DNA of 64,000 bases from an uncultured bacterium (GTDB taxonomy: Bacteria > Bacteroidota > Ignavibacteria > UBA10030 > BY39): contig CALCJK010000010.1 of assembly GCA_937967455.1 (NCBI GenBank), forward strand, positions 1 through 64,000, given 5' to 3'. The position numbers were made by a program, and so were the translations under genes. The notes beneath the pieces are model-generated. The model searched no databases. It saw only the letters and a list, made by a program, of their open reading frames with translations, and was not told where the DNA came from. Of the stretch, positions 43,903-52,548 are shown piece after piece; positions within the stretch are counted from its first letter, which is position 1, and each line of letters starts with the position of its first letter.

Positions 43903-45026
43903 GAGGAAACTAAACTTTCTATTTTAGAAACAAAATATTCCCAAGAATATTTTTTTTTCTCTTCTTTGATGTTTTCTATAAATATTGCTTCTTTATCTTC
44001 TGTATAAAATTTTAAAATGGCATCTGCAAGTTTTTTAGGATCATTTGGGGGTATTACATAACCTGTTTGATTATTGATTACTACTTCACTTAAGCCACCC
44101 ACGTCTGTAACAATAACAGGAAGATTAAAATTGTAAGCAATCTGGACAATACCGCTTTGAGTAGCTGAAATGTAGGGTAAAACTACAACATCAGCTGCTG
44201 AGAAATAAAGATGAACTTTGTCATTTGGTACATAGTCAGGAACAAATGTTACCTGATTTTCGAGTTTATTTTCTACTACATATTTTTGATAAATACTTTC
44301 ATTTTCATAAAACTCTCCAACAACCAGAAGATGTGGAGCTGTTTGGTTTTTTGCTATTAAACTTATTGCTTCTAATAAAATATGTAGCCCCTTGTATTTT
44401 CTAATGTAACCAAAGAAGAGAATAATTTTTTCATAATTCAGATTTAGATGTTTTCTTGCAGTTAATTTATCTAATCTTTCACCAAATATTTCATATATAG
44501 GATGAGGTGCATAGGTATATTTTGCTTTCGGGAGTATACTCAATAAATCTTTTTCAACTGATTTTGATTGAACTATAAAAAAGTCCGCTCGATTCAAAAA
44601 ATATTTAGTTAGAGCTTGATCACCAATTCTTTTCTCATGGGGGAAAATATTATCACATATAACTAAGATTTTTGTGTTCGAATTTTTTTTTACCAATTTT
44701 GAGATGGTACCGAAACAAGGTGCGAAGAATGGTATCCAATATTTAAATATAAGTAAATCCGGTCTTTTTTGCTTTATTATTTTTGCGACCCTGATCCAAT
44801 TGAAGGGATTGAGTGAATCTATCAGCTGAGTTATTTTTGCATTTGTATTGGCTATGTTGGATTTCTCTTCTTGAGATTTTCCAGGGAAAAAAATCTTTGG
44901 ATATTGCCTTTTAAAATTTATTATTTCTACATTGTGTTTAAAGGATAAGTAATTTGCTAATAATGCGTTAAAGTGTGCAATACCACCTCTGTAAGGATAT
45001 GCTGTACCGACAATTATAATTTTCAT
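43899..45026 (-). CDS. Glycosyltransferase family 4
   Basis: 375 aa GT-B enzyme. N-terminal domain begins MKIIIVGTAYPYRGGIAHFN (nucleotide-binding GGIAHF loop). C-terminal domain has ILFFGYIRKYKGLHILLEAI, the VAADVVVLPYISATQSGIVQIAYNF-like region (DVVVLPYISATQSGIVQIA), and LPVIVTDVGGLSEVV. Retaining glycosyltransferase by family. Overlaps the methyltransferase gene by 4 nt and follows the GT9 gene after 49 nt. Confidence 0.9.
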   Translation of the reverse strand: MKIIIVGTAYPYRGGIAHFNALLANYLSFKHNVEIINFKRQYPKIFFPGKSQEEKSNIANTNAKITQLIDSLNPFNWIRVAKIIKQKRPDLLIFKYWIPFFAPCFGTISKLVKKNSNTKILVICDNIFPHEKRIGDQALTKYFLNRADFFIVQSKSVEKDLLSILPKAKYTYAPHPIYEIFGERLDKLTARKHLNLNYEKIILFFGYIRKYKGLHILLEAISLIAKNQTAPHLLVVGEFYENESIYQKYVVENKLENQVTFVPDYVPNDKVHLYFSAADVVVLPYISATQSGIVQIAYNFNLPVIVTDVGGLSEVVINNQTGYVIPPNDPKKLADAILKFYTEDKEAIFIENIKEEKKKYSWEYFVSKIESLVSS

Positions 45027-45075
45027 TTTATTTCTGATATTCTAAAGTTTGCATGAGGATATAAAGAAAAGCGAA

Positions 45076-46167
45076 TCAATTTTTGGATTTTAATAGCTTC
45101 TCAATTGTATTGAAAACAGTTTCAACTCTAATATATTGCATGCAATTATTTTCACATGTTGGAGAAAAAAAACAGTTGCATTCAAATTCTGGTTCAAGAA
45201 TTTCACCTAATCCATAAAGTTCAAATTCATTTTTATTGAAAATGTTATTAAACAGTACAATTTTTTTATTTAATCCAATTGCAATATGTAAAGCCATTGT
45301 TACCGCTGTTACAATTAGATCGCATTGGTTTACTTCGCTTATAAAGTCTTTAAGTGGGAAATGTCCTAAGTATTTTGCTCCACTCTTCTCTGCAATTCTT
45401 ATATTTTTTTGATGTTCTTGTTCACCACCTAAAAGAATTGGTAAATAGCCTGTGTTTTTAAGTTTTTTAGCTAGTTTAATCCAATATTCTTCAGGCCATA
45501 ATCTTGATGTCCAGCGGCCACCACAACCAGTATTTAATCCAATTATTTTTTTATTTTTTGGTAAATTCCAACTTAAACTGTCTGATGGTATTTCCAATAT
45601 ATATTGTTCCCCTTTGAATTTAAAACCAGCAATTTCGAATATTTCTTCCAGGTAACTTTTTGTGTTTGCTTTATTTAAATCATCAAATATACCAGTCATA
45701 AACTTGTGAACAGCATCCTTATCAATCGGTGAACATTTACCGTTTTTTAAAGTAAAACCTTTCTTAACTTTTGCCTTAAGTTGTTGAGTTAAACTGCAAG
45801 CTTCTTTGTCTTTATCAAAATTGTATATAATATCGAAATTTACAGAATGAAGCAAAAGGATACTTTGTAAATTGAATGGTAAAATTATATCAACAATTTT
45901 AGGTACAACTTCTGGTGAGTATGTAAGCCACCAGATTTCAGCTTCTGGTTTGACTTTTTTTAGTCTATGCAATATAGGAGTTGTGCGAATTACATCCCCG
46001 ATTGCGCCTAATTTTATGATTAATATTTTTCCCTTTCTGGGTTCATAAAATTTACATAATTTTCCGTTTTTATCGTAACAATGCACTCCAGATTGTTTAT
46101 GTGGTTTGCAAGGTATATCGCCTCTATATAATTTACAATCAGTTTTTATGATTTCAGGTGTTCTCAT
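45076..46167 (-). CDS. Glycosyltransferase family 9 (heptosyltransferase-like), Cys-rich ends
   Basis: 363 aa heptosyltransferase-like protein. The GT9 start GKILIIKLGAIGDVIRTTPILH appears after about 45 residues, and the second domain has IIGLNTGCGGRWTSRLWPEEYW and LLGGEQEHQKNIRIAEKSG, ITAVTMALHIAIGLNKKIVLF-like ending. The N-terminal extension contains Cys7, 16, 24 and 33-type Cys (CKLYRGDIPC...VHC...LC), and the C-terminus has CNCFFSPTCENNC, a possible metal site. Probably transfers heptose or a related sugar to LPS core. Overlaps the GT2 gene by 4 nt. Confidence 0.88.
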   Translation of the reverse strand: MRTPEIIKTDCKLYRGDIPCKPHKQSGVHCYDKNGKLCKFYEPRKGKILIIKLGAIGDVIRTTPILHRLKKVKPEAEIWWLTYSPEVVPKIVDIILPFNLQSILLLHSVNFDIIYNFDKDKEACSLTQQLKAKVKKGFTLKNGKCSPIDKDAVHKFMTGIFDDLNKANTKSYLEEIFEIAGFKFKGEQYILEIPSDSLSWNLPKNKKIIGLNTGCGGRWTSRLWPEEYWIKLAKKLKNTGYLPILLGGEQEHQKNIRIAEKSGAKYLGHFPLKDFISEVNQCDLIVTAVTMALHIAIGLNKKIVLFNNIFNKNEFELYGLGEILEPEFECNCFFSPTCENNCMQYIRVETVFNTIEKLLKSKN

Positions 46168-47234
46168 TTGATAATTTCTTTGATTGAATATTCTTTTCTT
46201 GTTTCACGAGTTTTAGTGATCATCTCACCGATAAGTCCAATCGAGATAAACTGTACACCAATAATTATTAATAATACTCCGGCGAGGAAAAGTGGTCTTT
46301 GACTCAAAGCTGTCAAGCCGAGACACCATTCAACGACAAGATATGCATCGATTATAAAACCAACTAGTGCGAATATTAAACCCCAGAACCCGAACAGATG
46401 AAGTGGCCTTTGTAAATATCTTGTTGTAAATAGAATAGTTAATAAGTCTAGAAAACCCTTCCAGAATCTACCAATTCCAAATTTTGTTTTGCCATATTTC
46501 CTTGGATGATGTTGAACAACGACTTCACTTACAGTAAAACCTTTCCATCTTGCAAGCACTGGGATATATCTATGTAACTCACCATAGAGCTCCATTTCTT
46601 TGACTACTTCTTTACGATAAGCTTTTAAACCACAATTAAAATCGTGTAAAGGTATCCCAGTTAACTTTGATGTGACAAAATTAAAAAATTTTGAAGGTAT
46701 TGTTTTTGTAATAGGATCAAACCTTTTCTTTTTCCAGCCAGAGACCATATCTTTCCCATTTTTGATCTCTTTAAGGAGATTTGGAATTTCAGCAGGGTCA
46801 TCCTGTAAGTCAGCATCCATTGTGACTATGATGTCGCCTTTTGCTTTTTCAAAACCAACAGATAAAGCAGCTGATTTTCCATAATTTCTTCTAAATGAAA
46901 TTATCTTTACACGATTATCGTGTGCTCGGATCTCTTTCAATACTTCTATTGAATTATCTGTACTGCCATCATCAATTATAATGATTTCGTATTTGCAGTT
47001 TAGAGTCGTGATGGTTGCCTTAATTTTTTCATATAACTCTTTAAAAGATTCAGCTTCATTGTAAGCTGGAATTATTATAGATAGAAAATATTCTGGTTTT
47101 GATACCTGAATATTTGTTTGTTTTTCATTATGCTGAGGCTTATGGTATTTGTGTCTTTGTTTAAACTTTTGCTGATGTCTAACTTCAGTTTGCTTATTTA
47201 AATCAGAATTATTATTTGTTTTTTGGTCATCCAT
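46164..47234 (-). CDS. Family 2 glycosyltransferase, dolichol-P-mannose synthase / ArnC-like
   Basis: 356 aa. GT2 domain: LSIIIPAYNEAESFKELYEKI, IIIDDGSTDNSIEVL, SFRRNYGKSAALSVGFE, VTMDADLQDDPAEIP (DXD), and HDFNCGLKAYRKEVV. Two C-terminal membrane segments (FWGLIFALVGFIIDAYLV; LFLAGVLLIIIGVQFISIGLIGE). It transfers a sugar to a polyprenyl phosphate. The first 47 residues are an unusual Gln/His/Lys-rich extension (KFKQRHKYHKPQHNEKQ). First gene of the polysaccharide operon, promoter at 47260-47288. Confidence 0.92.
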   Translation of the reverse strand: MDDQKTNNNSDLNKQTEVRHQQKFKQRHKYHKPQHNEKQTNIQVSKPEYFLSIIIPAYNEAESFKELYEKIKATITTLNCKYEIIIIDDGSTDNSIEVLKEIRAHDNRVKIISFRRNYGKSAALSVGFEKAKGDIIVTMDADLQDDPAEIPNLLKEIKNGKDMVSGWKKKRFDPITKTIPSKFFNFVTSKLTGIPLHDFNCGLKAYRKEVVKEMELYGELHRYIPVLARWKGFTVSEVVVQHHPRKYGKTKFGIGRFWKGFLDLLTILFTTRYLQRPLHLFGFWGLIFALVGFIIDAYLVVEWCLGLTALSQRPLFLAGVLLIIIGVQFISIGLIGEMITKTRETRKEYSIKEIIK

Positions 47235-47259
47235 TTAAATTCTCTTACATTTATTAAAC

Positions 47260-47288
47260 AAGATACGATTATTTATAAAGAAAATCAA
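47260..47288 (-). promoter_or_regulatory. Putative promoter of the polysaccharide operon
   Basis: Minus strand TTGATT (47283-47288), 17-nt spacer, TATCTT (47260-47265). Its -35 directly abuts the -35 of the divergent asmA-like promoter. The leader is about 20 nt. Confidence 0.5.
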
Positions 47289-47317
47289 TTGACATTTGTA
47301 GTACTATTAGTTATATT
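47289..47317 (+). promoter_or_regulatory. Consensus promoter of the asmA-like gene
   Basis: TTGACA at 47289-47294, 17-nt spacer, TATATT at 47312-47317. Start near 47324, about 33 nt before ATG 47357. Paired back-to-back with the polysaccharide operon promoter. Confidence 0.7.
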
Positions 47318-47356
47318 TTTAGCAGATAAACTCATAAAAATATAAGAAAAATAAAA

Positions 47357-49900
47357 ATGGCTTATAAGAAATCAAAATTTTGGGTGTTCCTAATTGGAAT
47401 TCCGTTAATATTAATAATTGGATTTGTGATTTTTTTAAAACTTTATTTTACTAGTGAGAGATTAAAATCACTTATATTACCAAAGCTTGAAGCTTCAATT
47501 AATCGTAGTATACAGGTAGCTGATGTGAAATTTTCTATTTTCCCGACATTTGGTATTGATTTAAGTGAGCTTGTGATCTCCAATCCTGATTCAATTGATT
47601 TTAAACAAAAGGATTTTTTTAAAGCCGATAGAATTTTATTCAGCGTTAAATTGTTGGCTTTATTTAGAAATCAAGTTGATATTAAAGAGATCTTAATTCA
47701 AAAACCAGAAATATATCTTGAGGTAAATGAACAGGGTATAAATAATTATTCTTTTGGTGTAACTTCAGAGGATACTGTAAAAAGCGAAAAAGTTAAAATT
47801 GAAATCTCCCAACAAGCTTCTTTGTTTTTGAATAATTTTCTAATAAGTGATGCAAGAATTGAATATCTGAACTTACTTGATGGAACCCACTTTTTGATTT
47901 CTGGATATAATCAAAAAACTAAAATGCAATCTTTGTCGAATAATGATAAGATAAAAATTTCTAATGAAATTAATATCACGAGTCTGAATTATGGTGATAA
48001 ATCATCTTATTTCATCCAAAATCTTTCCTTGAACAGCATAAATTTTCTAACTTATTTTGTAAACGAAGATGAATTAAATTTTGATAGTTGTTTGATTAAG
48101 ATTAATGAACTATCATCTAATTGTAATGGTAAAATTTCCGGTTTATTGAAACAAACAAAATTTGATCTAAATATTAAATCGCAGGGGACTGAATTGAAAA
48201 GTTTGCTATCCCTTATTCCAGAAAAATTCATGCAACAGAAAAACAAATTTGAAAGTAAGGCAAATTATAAGATTGATTTAAATATTACAGGGGTTGTTAC
48301 TGATTCAACTATCCCCGATATTAAGGGTAAATTTTTATTGGATAATGGTTCAATAAAATATGAAAAATTGCCAAAGCAGATAACCGAGATTAATTTAAAT
48401 GGGGAATTCGAAAAATCAAGTATAAGTTCATTTGTAAATATTGAAAAAATTTTCTTCAAGATGGGGAATAATACTGTATCAGGTAATTTAAATCTTAAGA
48501 ATTTTGATAATCCATATTTAAATCTTAACATTCAAGGATTGATAAATTTAACGGAAGTAAAAGATTACTACCCTCTGGATGAAGAAAGTAAATTATCAGG
48601 AATGATTAATTGCTTTATTAAAATATCCGGAGAAGTACAGAAGCCTGAAAAAATATCCGCACAAGGGAAGTTTATTCTAAAAGATGTTTCGGTGAAAAAC
48701 AAAAATAGCGATATACAAAGTGTAACCGGTGAAATAATTTTTGATAACGAGTATATTAAATCCGAAGCAATAAAGATTCAGTTAGCAAAGTCTGATCTGG
48801 AAGCATCTTTCGACTTAAAAAATTATATGAGTTTGATAGATGAAAAAGCAAAAATAAAAGCAAAACCATTACTGAGTATGGAGCTTAATTCTAATTTAAT
48901 GCGCACAGAAGATATTTTTAAAAACCAGAAGCAAGTTCAGGATGAAAAATCAGAAAATAAACCAGCAGCTTTAATTTTACCAGATGTGGATGCAAAAATA
49001 AAGATGAATATAAAAAAGTTTGAGATGGAAAGATTTGTTTTATCAAACTTAAATGGTCAGCTTAATGTTGCAGATCAATTAATAAACTTGAAAAATCTTA
49101 CTTTTGATATCTTTGAAGGGAGTGTAAGTACAGAAGGTAAAATTGAACTTCAAGATATGAATGATAAACGATTTTCTCTAAAATTAGATATTAAAGAAGT
49201 TCAAGCGAATTCGTTCCTTTCCAAGTTTACACCTTTTGGGAAAAACATTTATGGCAAGTTGAATTTAAACACCGCACTAAATGGAAGCGTAGATGATACG
49301 CTTGGTTTAAAACCTCAGTTTTTATCTGGATCGGGAAATGTGAAAATTTTTGATGGAAAACTAATTGGATATCCGATAATGCAAAAAATTGCTGAATTTA
49401 CTGGGGTTAGTGAACTTAAGGAATTATATTTTAAGGAATGGACAAATGTTTTTACAATTGCAGATGGGAAAATTGTACTCAAGGATTTAAAAATTAGCGC
49501 ATTTAATACTGATCTGATTTCAAATGGTTCACAAAGCTTTGATGGAACTGTTCAGATGAATATAGATATAAAATTATCACATGAGCTTTCAAACAAACTT
49601 AGAATAGGTGGAACAGCTGGGCAATTAGTTAATTTATTCAAGGATAGGGATGGTAAAATTGTTGTACCATTGATAGTATCTGGTTATTATAAAACTCCAT
49701 CAATCAGTTTAAATACAAAACAACAACAAAGACAAATAGAAACACAAATTCAAGAAGAAATTGATAAAAGAAAAGAGGAAGTAAAGGAAAAAGTTACACA
49801 GGAAGTGGAAAAATTATTAGATACAGTGAAACAAAAAGGGACCGAGGAACTAAAGAAAAAAGCCGAGGACGCTTTAAAAAAGCTTTTTAGAAAACCGTAG
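47357..49900 (+). CDS. AsmA-family envelope protein
   Basis: 847 aa, one N-terminal membrane anchor (FWVFLIGIPLILIIGFVIFLKL) followed by long beta-rich AsmA/TamB-like repeats: LIPKLEASINRSIQVADVKFSIFPTFGIDLSEL-like start (SINRSIQVADVKFSIFP), VSTEGKIELQDM, SGNLNLKNFDNPYLNLNIQG. The C-terminus (about 790-847) is a charged coiled coil ending KKAEDALKKLFRKP. AsmA-like proteins bridge inner and outer membrane for phospholipid transport. It is 5-14 nt upstream of rsmA. Confidence 0.85.
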   Translation: MAYKKSKFWVFLIGIPLILIIGFVIFLKLYFTSERLKSLILPKLEASINRSIQVADVKFSIFPTFGIDLSELVISNPDSIDFKQKDFFKADRILFSVKLLALFRNQVDIKEILIQKPEIYLEVNEQGINNYSFGVTSEDTVKSEKVKIEISQQASLFLNNFLISDARIEYLNLLDGTHFLISGYNQKTKMQSLSNNDKIKISNEINITSLNYGDKSSYFIQNLSLNSINFLTYFVNEDELNFDSCLIKINELSSNCNGKISGLLKQTKFDLNIKSQGTELKSLLSLIPEKFMQQKNKFESKANYKIDLNITGVVTDSTIPDIKGKFLLDNGSIKYEKLPKQITEINLNGEFEKSSISSFVNIEKIFFKMGNNTVSGNLNLKNFDNPYLNLNIQGLINLTEVKDYYPLDEESKLSGMINCFIKISGEVQKPEKISAQGKFILKDVSVKNKNSDIQSVTGEIIFDNEYIKSEAIKIQLAKSDLEASFDLKNYMSLIDEKAKIKAKPLLSMELNSNLMRTEDIFKNQKQVQDEKSENKPAALILPDVDAKIKMNIKKFEMERFVLSNLNGQLNVADQLINLKNLTFDIFEGSVSTEGKIELQDMNDKRFSLKLDIKEVQANSFLSKFTPFGKNIYGKLNLNTALNGSVDDTLGLKPQFLSGSGNVKIFDGKLIGYPIMQKIAEFTGVSELKELYFKEWTNVFTIADGKIVLKDLKISAFNTDLISNGSQSFDGTVQMNIDIKLSHELSNKLRIGGTAGQLVNLFKDRDGKIVVPLIVSGYYKTPSISLNTKQQQRQIETQIQEEIDKRKEEVKEKVTQEVEKLLDTVKQKGTEELKKKAEDALKKLFRKP

Positions 49901-49914
49901 CTTAGTTGTCTAAT

Positions 49915-50745
49915 ATGCATTTTTCTGAAAATATTAACACTGGAAGAATATTAATACGTGCAAAGCGTTCACTTGGCCAAAATTTCTTAATTGATGAAAA
50001 CATTGCTCGCAAAATTGTAAAATCAGCAAATTTATTTGATAATGATGTGGTCATTGAAATTGGTCCTGGTCAGGGAGCTCTAACAAAATATATTGTGGAA
50101 ATTGTTAAAAAAATTTATGCAATTGAGATAGATAAACGCGTTATTGATCTTCTGAAAACAAAATTCTTTAATGAGAATCTTATCTTTATAAATGAAGATT
50201 TTTTAAAGTTTGATATTAAAAATATTTTCAAAAAGGAAAAGAAGAAATTAAAGCTGATAGGAAATATTCCTTATAATATAACAAGTCAGATTTTGTTCAA
50301 GGCTATAGATAATAGAGAATATTTGGAATATTGTGTATTTATGGTTCAAAAAGAAGTTGCACAAAGAATAGTAGGCAAACCCCAAACCAAGGATTATGGT
50401 ATAATTTCAGTGATTACGCAATTTTATGCTAAACCCGAAATATTGTTCAAGGTTTCACCTAATTGTTTTTTCCCAAAACCTAAAATTACGTCGACCGTCT
50501 TAAAAATAAATTTTTTGACTTCAGTAGATAAAACAATCGACGAAGAATTATTTAGAACTCTAGTAAGGACAGCTTTTGGTAAAAGGCGTAAAACTCTTTG
50601 TAATTCTCTAAAATATTTACCGTTTTATAGTGAAGTTGAACCTTTATTGAAAAATTTTAATAAATTCTCTTTAGATAAAAGAGCAGAAGAATTAACAGTT
50701 GATGATTTTGTTGAATTAACAAGGTTTATTTCAGAATCCAAATGA
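49915..50745 (+). CDS. rsmA: 16S rRNA dimethyladenosine transferase
   Basis: RsmA/KsgA, dimethylating A1518 and A1519 of 16S rRNA (E. coli numbering). I choose ATG 49915 (MHFSENINTGRIL); a TTG at 49906 adds three residues. Motifs: RSLGQNFLIDENIARKIV, SAM motif VIEIGPGQGALTKYI, catalytic NIPYNI (usual NLPY), and VFMVQKEVAQRIVG. The C-terminal helical region has RTAFGKRRKTLCNSLK. Length about 276 aa fits. It overlaps the PAP2 gene by 4 nt. Confidence 0.95.
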   Translation: MHFSENINTGRILIRAKRSLGQNFLIDENIARKIVKSANLFDNDVVIEIGPGQGALTKYIVEIVKKIYAIEIDKRVIDLLKTKFFNENLIFINEDFLKFDIKNIFKKEKKKLKLIGNIPYNITSQILFKAIDNREYLEYCVFMVQKEVAQRIVGKPQTKDYGIISVITQFYAKPEILFKVSPNCFFPKPKITSTVLKINFLTSVDKTIDEELFRTLVRTAFGKRRKTLCNSLKYLPFYSEVEPLLKNFNKFSLDKRAEELTVDDFVELTRFISESK

Positions 50746-51680
50746 ATAAAATAAAATACTTATTATCCAATTTATTAGCTCACGATCTGGTAGTTGTTTT
50801 ATTTGCGATTATTTTAATTTTAATTAACATAGTTTTCTGTAATAGAATAGAAAATTGGTTAATACTAAGTTTGATCAATGTGTTATTGATTATTTTTGTT
50901 TTAGTTATAACTTATTTGGACACAAAATACAGAACTAAAATAATCCATTTTATTCGAAATTGGTATATTGTTTTGGTTGTGTTGTTAACATTTAAAATGT
51001 TGTATTTTATGATTGCACCAATACATGGGAAGGATTATGATGAGATATTAATAAAAATTGATCGAATGATTTTTGGTGTTGATCCTACAATATGGTTGCA
51101 TCAATTTGCATTCCCACTTCTTACAGAAATTGTGCAAATTGCATATTCAAGTTTTTATTTTTTATTTATTATTGCTGGTTATGAACTTTTTAAAAACAAG
51201 GATTTTGAAAAGTTTCAATATGCCGCATTTGTTGTAGTATATGGGTTTTACCTTTCATATATAGGATACTTTTCCTTACCAGCAGTTGGCCCTCGATTTA
51301 CACTACATGATTTTTATACAATTAATGATGAGTTACCTGGTTTTTTGGTTACAAATTTTTTGAGAGATTTTGTAAATTTTGGAGAATCAATTTCAATACA
51401 TAATCCAGATGCTGTTAAAATTGTACAAAGGGATGTTTTCCCAAGTGGACACACTCAATTGACACTTGTTTTGATGTATTTATCTTCTGTTTATAAAATG
51501 AAAACACGTTATTTTCTGTGGATTATTGGATTATTATTAATTTTTGGTACTGTCTATTTGAGATATCATTATGTAATAGATTTAATAGCTGGAGGTTTTT
51601 TTATGATATTTACAGTATGGACTGCGAAGTACATTTATGCGTGGTGGAATAGGGTACGGGGCAAATTTTTATTAACCTGA
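50742..51680 (+). CDS. PAP2-superfamily membrane phosphatase (Aur1/Ipt1-like)
   Basis: 312 aa with about eight membrane segments. PAP2 signatures: the second block PSGHTQLTLVLMYLSS (His) and the third RYHYVIDLIAGG (Arg, His, Asp), preceded by SYIGYFSLPAVGPRF. The architecture resembles inositol-phosphotransferase-type PAP2 proteins, so it may act on lipid phosphates such as undecaprenyl or phosphatidylglycerol phosphate. Substrate unknown. It stops 3 nt before the convergent small gene. Confidence 0.83.
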   Translation: MNKIKYLLSNLLAHDLVVVLFAIILILINIVFCNRIENWLILSLINVLLIIFVLVITYLDTKYRTKIIHFIRNWYIVLVVLLTFKMLYFMIAPIHGKDYDEILIKIDRMIFGVDPTIWLHQFAFPLLTEIVQIAYSSFYFLFIIAGYELFKNKDFEKFQYAAFVVVYGFYLSYIGYFSLPAVGPRFTLHDFYTINDELPGFLVTNFLRDFVNFGESISIHNPDAVKIVQRDVFPSGHTQLTLVLMYLSSVYKMKTRYFLWIIGLLLIFGTVYLRYHYVIDLIAGGFFMIFTVWTAKYIYAWWNRVRGKFLLT

Positions 51681-51683
51681 ATA

Positions 51684-51977
51684 TTAACTACGTTTTTTAA
51701 GTTCAATTTTAATCTCAAACTCGAGTTTTTTCATTTCGGTTATTATTTCTTTTAAAATTTTTCTCTTGTTTTCTTCTTGAGTTGTTGCATAATATTTTGC
51801 AGAGTAGAAATAGGATTTTAAATTCTCAAGTTGAGTTATAAGTTTTGCCTGCGCGTTAGTATTCAGTAATTTTCTGAAATCTTCACAACGCTTTTCAAGT
51901 GTTTGAATTTTACCCTTCCACTTGCTCAAAACCTTATCATAAGTTTCTTGAAACCTATAGTAGTCAGATTCAGACAA
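51684..51977 (-). CDS. Small coiled-coil protein (97 aa), TTG start
   Basis: Charged, helix-rich protein with no recognised family: DYYRFQETYDKVLSKWKGKIQ, LEKRCEDFRKLL, LKSYFYSAKYYATTQ, and a C-terminal run of Lys/Glu. The frame has no ATG before the last quarter and is closed upstream by a stop at 51984-51986, so the TTG at 51977 is forced. A 7-bp inverted repeat (51986-51992 with 52002-52008) covers its likely ribosome site AAGGA. Probable promoter: TTGATT, 17 nt, CATATT just upstream. Confidence 0.55.
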   Translation of the reverse strand: MSESDYYRFQETYDKVLSKWKGKIQTLEKRCEDFRKLLNTNAQAKLITQLENLKSYFYSAKYYATTQEENKRKILKEIITEMKKLEFEIKIELKKRS

Positions 51978-51985
51978 TTTTAATT

Positions 51986-52008
51986 ATCCTTACTTGTTAA
52001 TTAAGGAT
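51986..52008 (-). promoter_or_regulatory. Leader hairpin over the ribosome site of the 97-aa gene
   Basis: ATCCTTA / TAAGGAT perfect 7-bp repeat with a 9-nt loop. On the minus strand it pairs the AAGGA ribosome site. On the plus strand it is followed by TTTTTTT and could be a weak terminator for the PAP2 transcript. Confidence 0.3.
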
Positions 52009-52099
52009 TTTTTTAGTTTCACTTTTTAATCTATATACAATATGTGAAATTTATTTGTGGAAATCAAGTAATTATTTGAAAAAGTTAAGAAATTCATTT

Positions 52100-52396
52100 T
52101 TAAATTTCTTTTACTATATCAAGAAATCTTTTGTAAGGAATTGCAGTCCAGCTTTCAGCAACTGAAGCTCCAGCAGATAGAGTTATCATAGAGACCTTTG
52201 CAGCCTCTTCCTCATTAGGGGCTTCGTAAATATCTATAAAGTCATATGGTCCAAGGAGTGCATAATGTGCAAGCCATTTTACTTTTGGACATTTGCTCTT
52301 TATTTTGCTTTTCCATTCCTTTCCAATATCTTCTCTAAGAGCAGGATTCTTGGTTAATTCTGAAGAAAGTTTGGTTGCTAATATATAAGTTGGCAT
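52100..52396 (-). CDS. GYD-domain protein
   Basis: 98-aa GYD family protein (ferredoxin-like dimeric fold): PTYILATKLSSELTKN, CPKVKWLAHYALLGPYDFID (the family GYD position reads GPYD), and EEAAKVSMITLSAGASVAES. The function of GYD proteins is not known. Single-gene unit: promoter at 52454-52482 and AGGAG ribosome site. It is separated from the divergent M48 gene by 152 nt. Confidence 0.88.
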   Translation of the reverse strand: MPTYILATKLSSELTKNPALREDIGKEWKSKIKSKCPKVKWLAHYALLGPYDFIDIYEAPNEEEAAKVSMITLSAGASVAESWTAIPYKRFLDIVKEI

Positions 52397-52453
52397 AATG
52401 TGTCTCCTATTTGTTTATTTCTTTCATACCCATTAATCAGTTTCTGTATATAA

Positions 52454-52482
52454 AGTATATTTAAAAATTTAATAAAATTCAA
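52454..52482 (-). promoter_or_regulatory. Putative promoter of the GYD gene
   Basis: Minus strand TTGAAT (52477-52482), 17-nt spacer, TATACT (52454-52459). Leader about 50 nt. Confidence 0.5.
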
Positions 52483-52507
52483 GTATAATAAATTTTCTCT
52501 TAAAGAA

Positions 52508-52536
52508 TTGCATTTAAATTTTGTTTTTTGTAAGAT
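52508..52536 (+). promoter_or_regulatory. Candidate promoter of the M48 peptidase operon
   Basis: TTGCAT (52508-52513), 17-nt spacer, TAAGAT (52531-52536). The -10 is weak and ends 12 nt before ATG 52549, implying a near-leaderless message. Confidence 0.3.
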
Positions 52537-52548
52537 TTAAAAAGATAT

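Noticed and set aside
37951-47234. Polysaccharide operon as a horizontally acquired island
   Set aside because: Base composition and codon use look like the neighbours by eye, with no mobile-element genes or repeats at the edges; variation in sugar genes is expected anyway.
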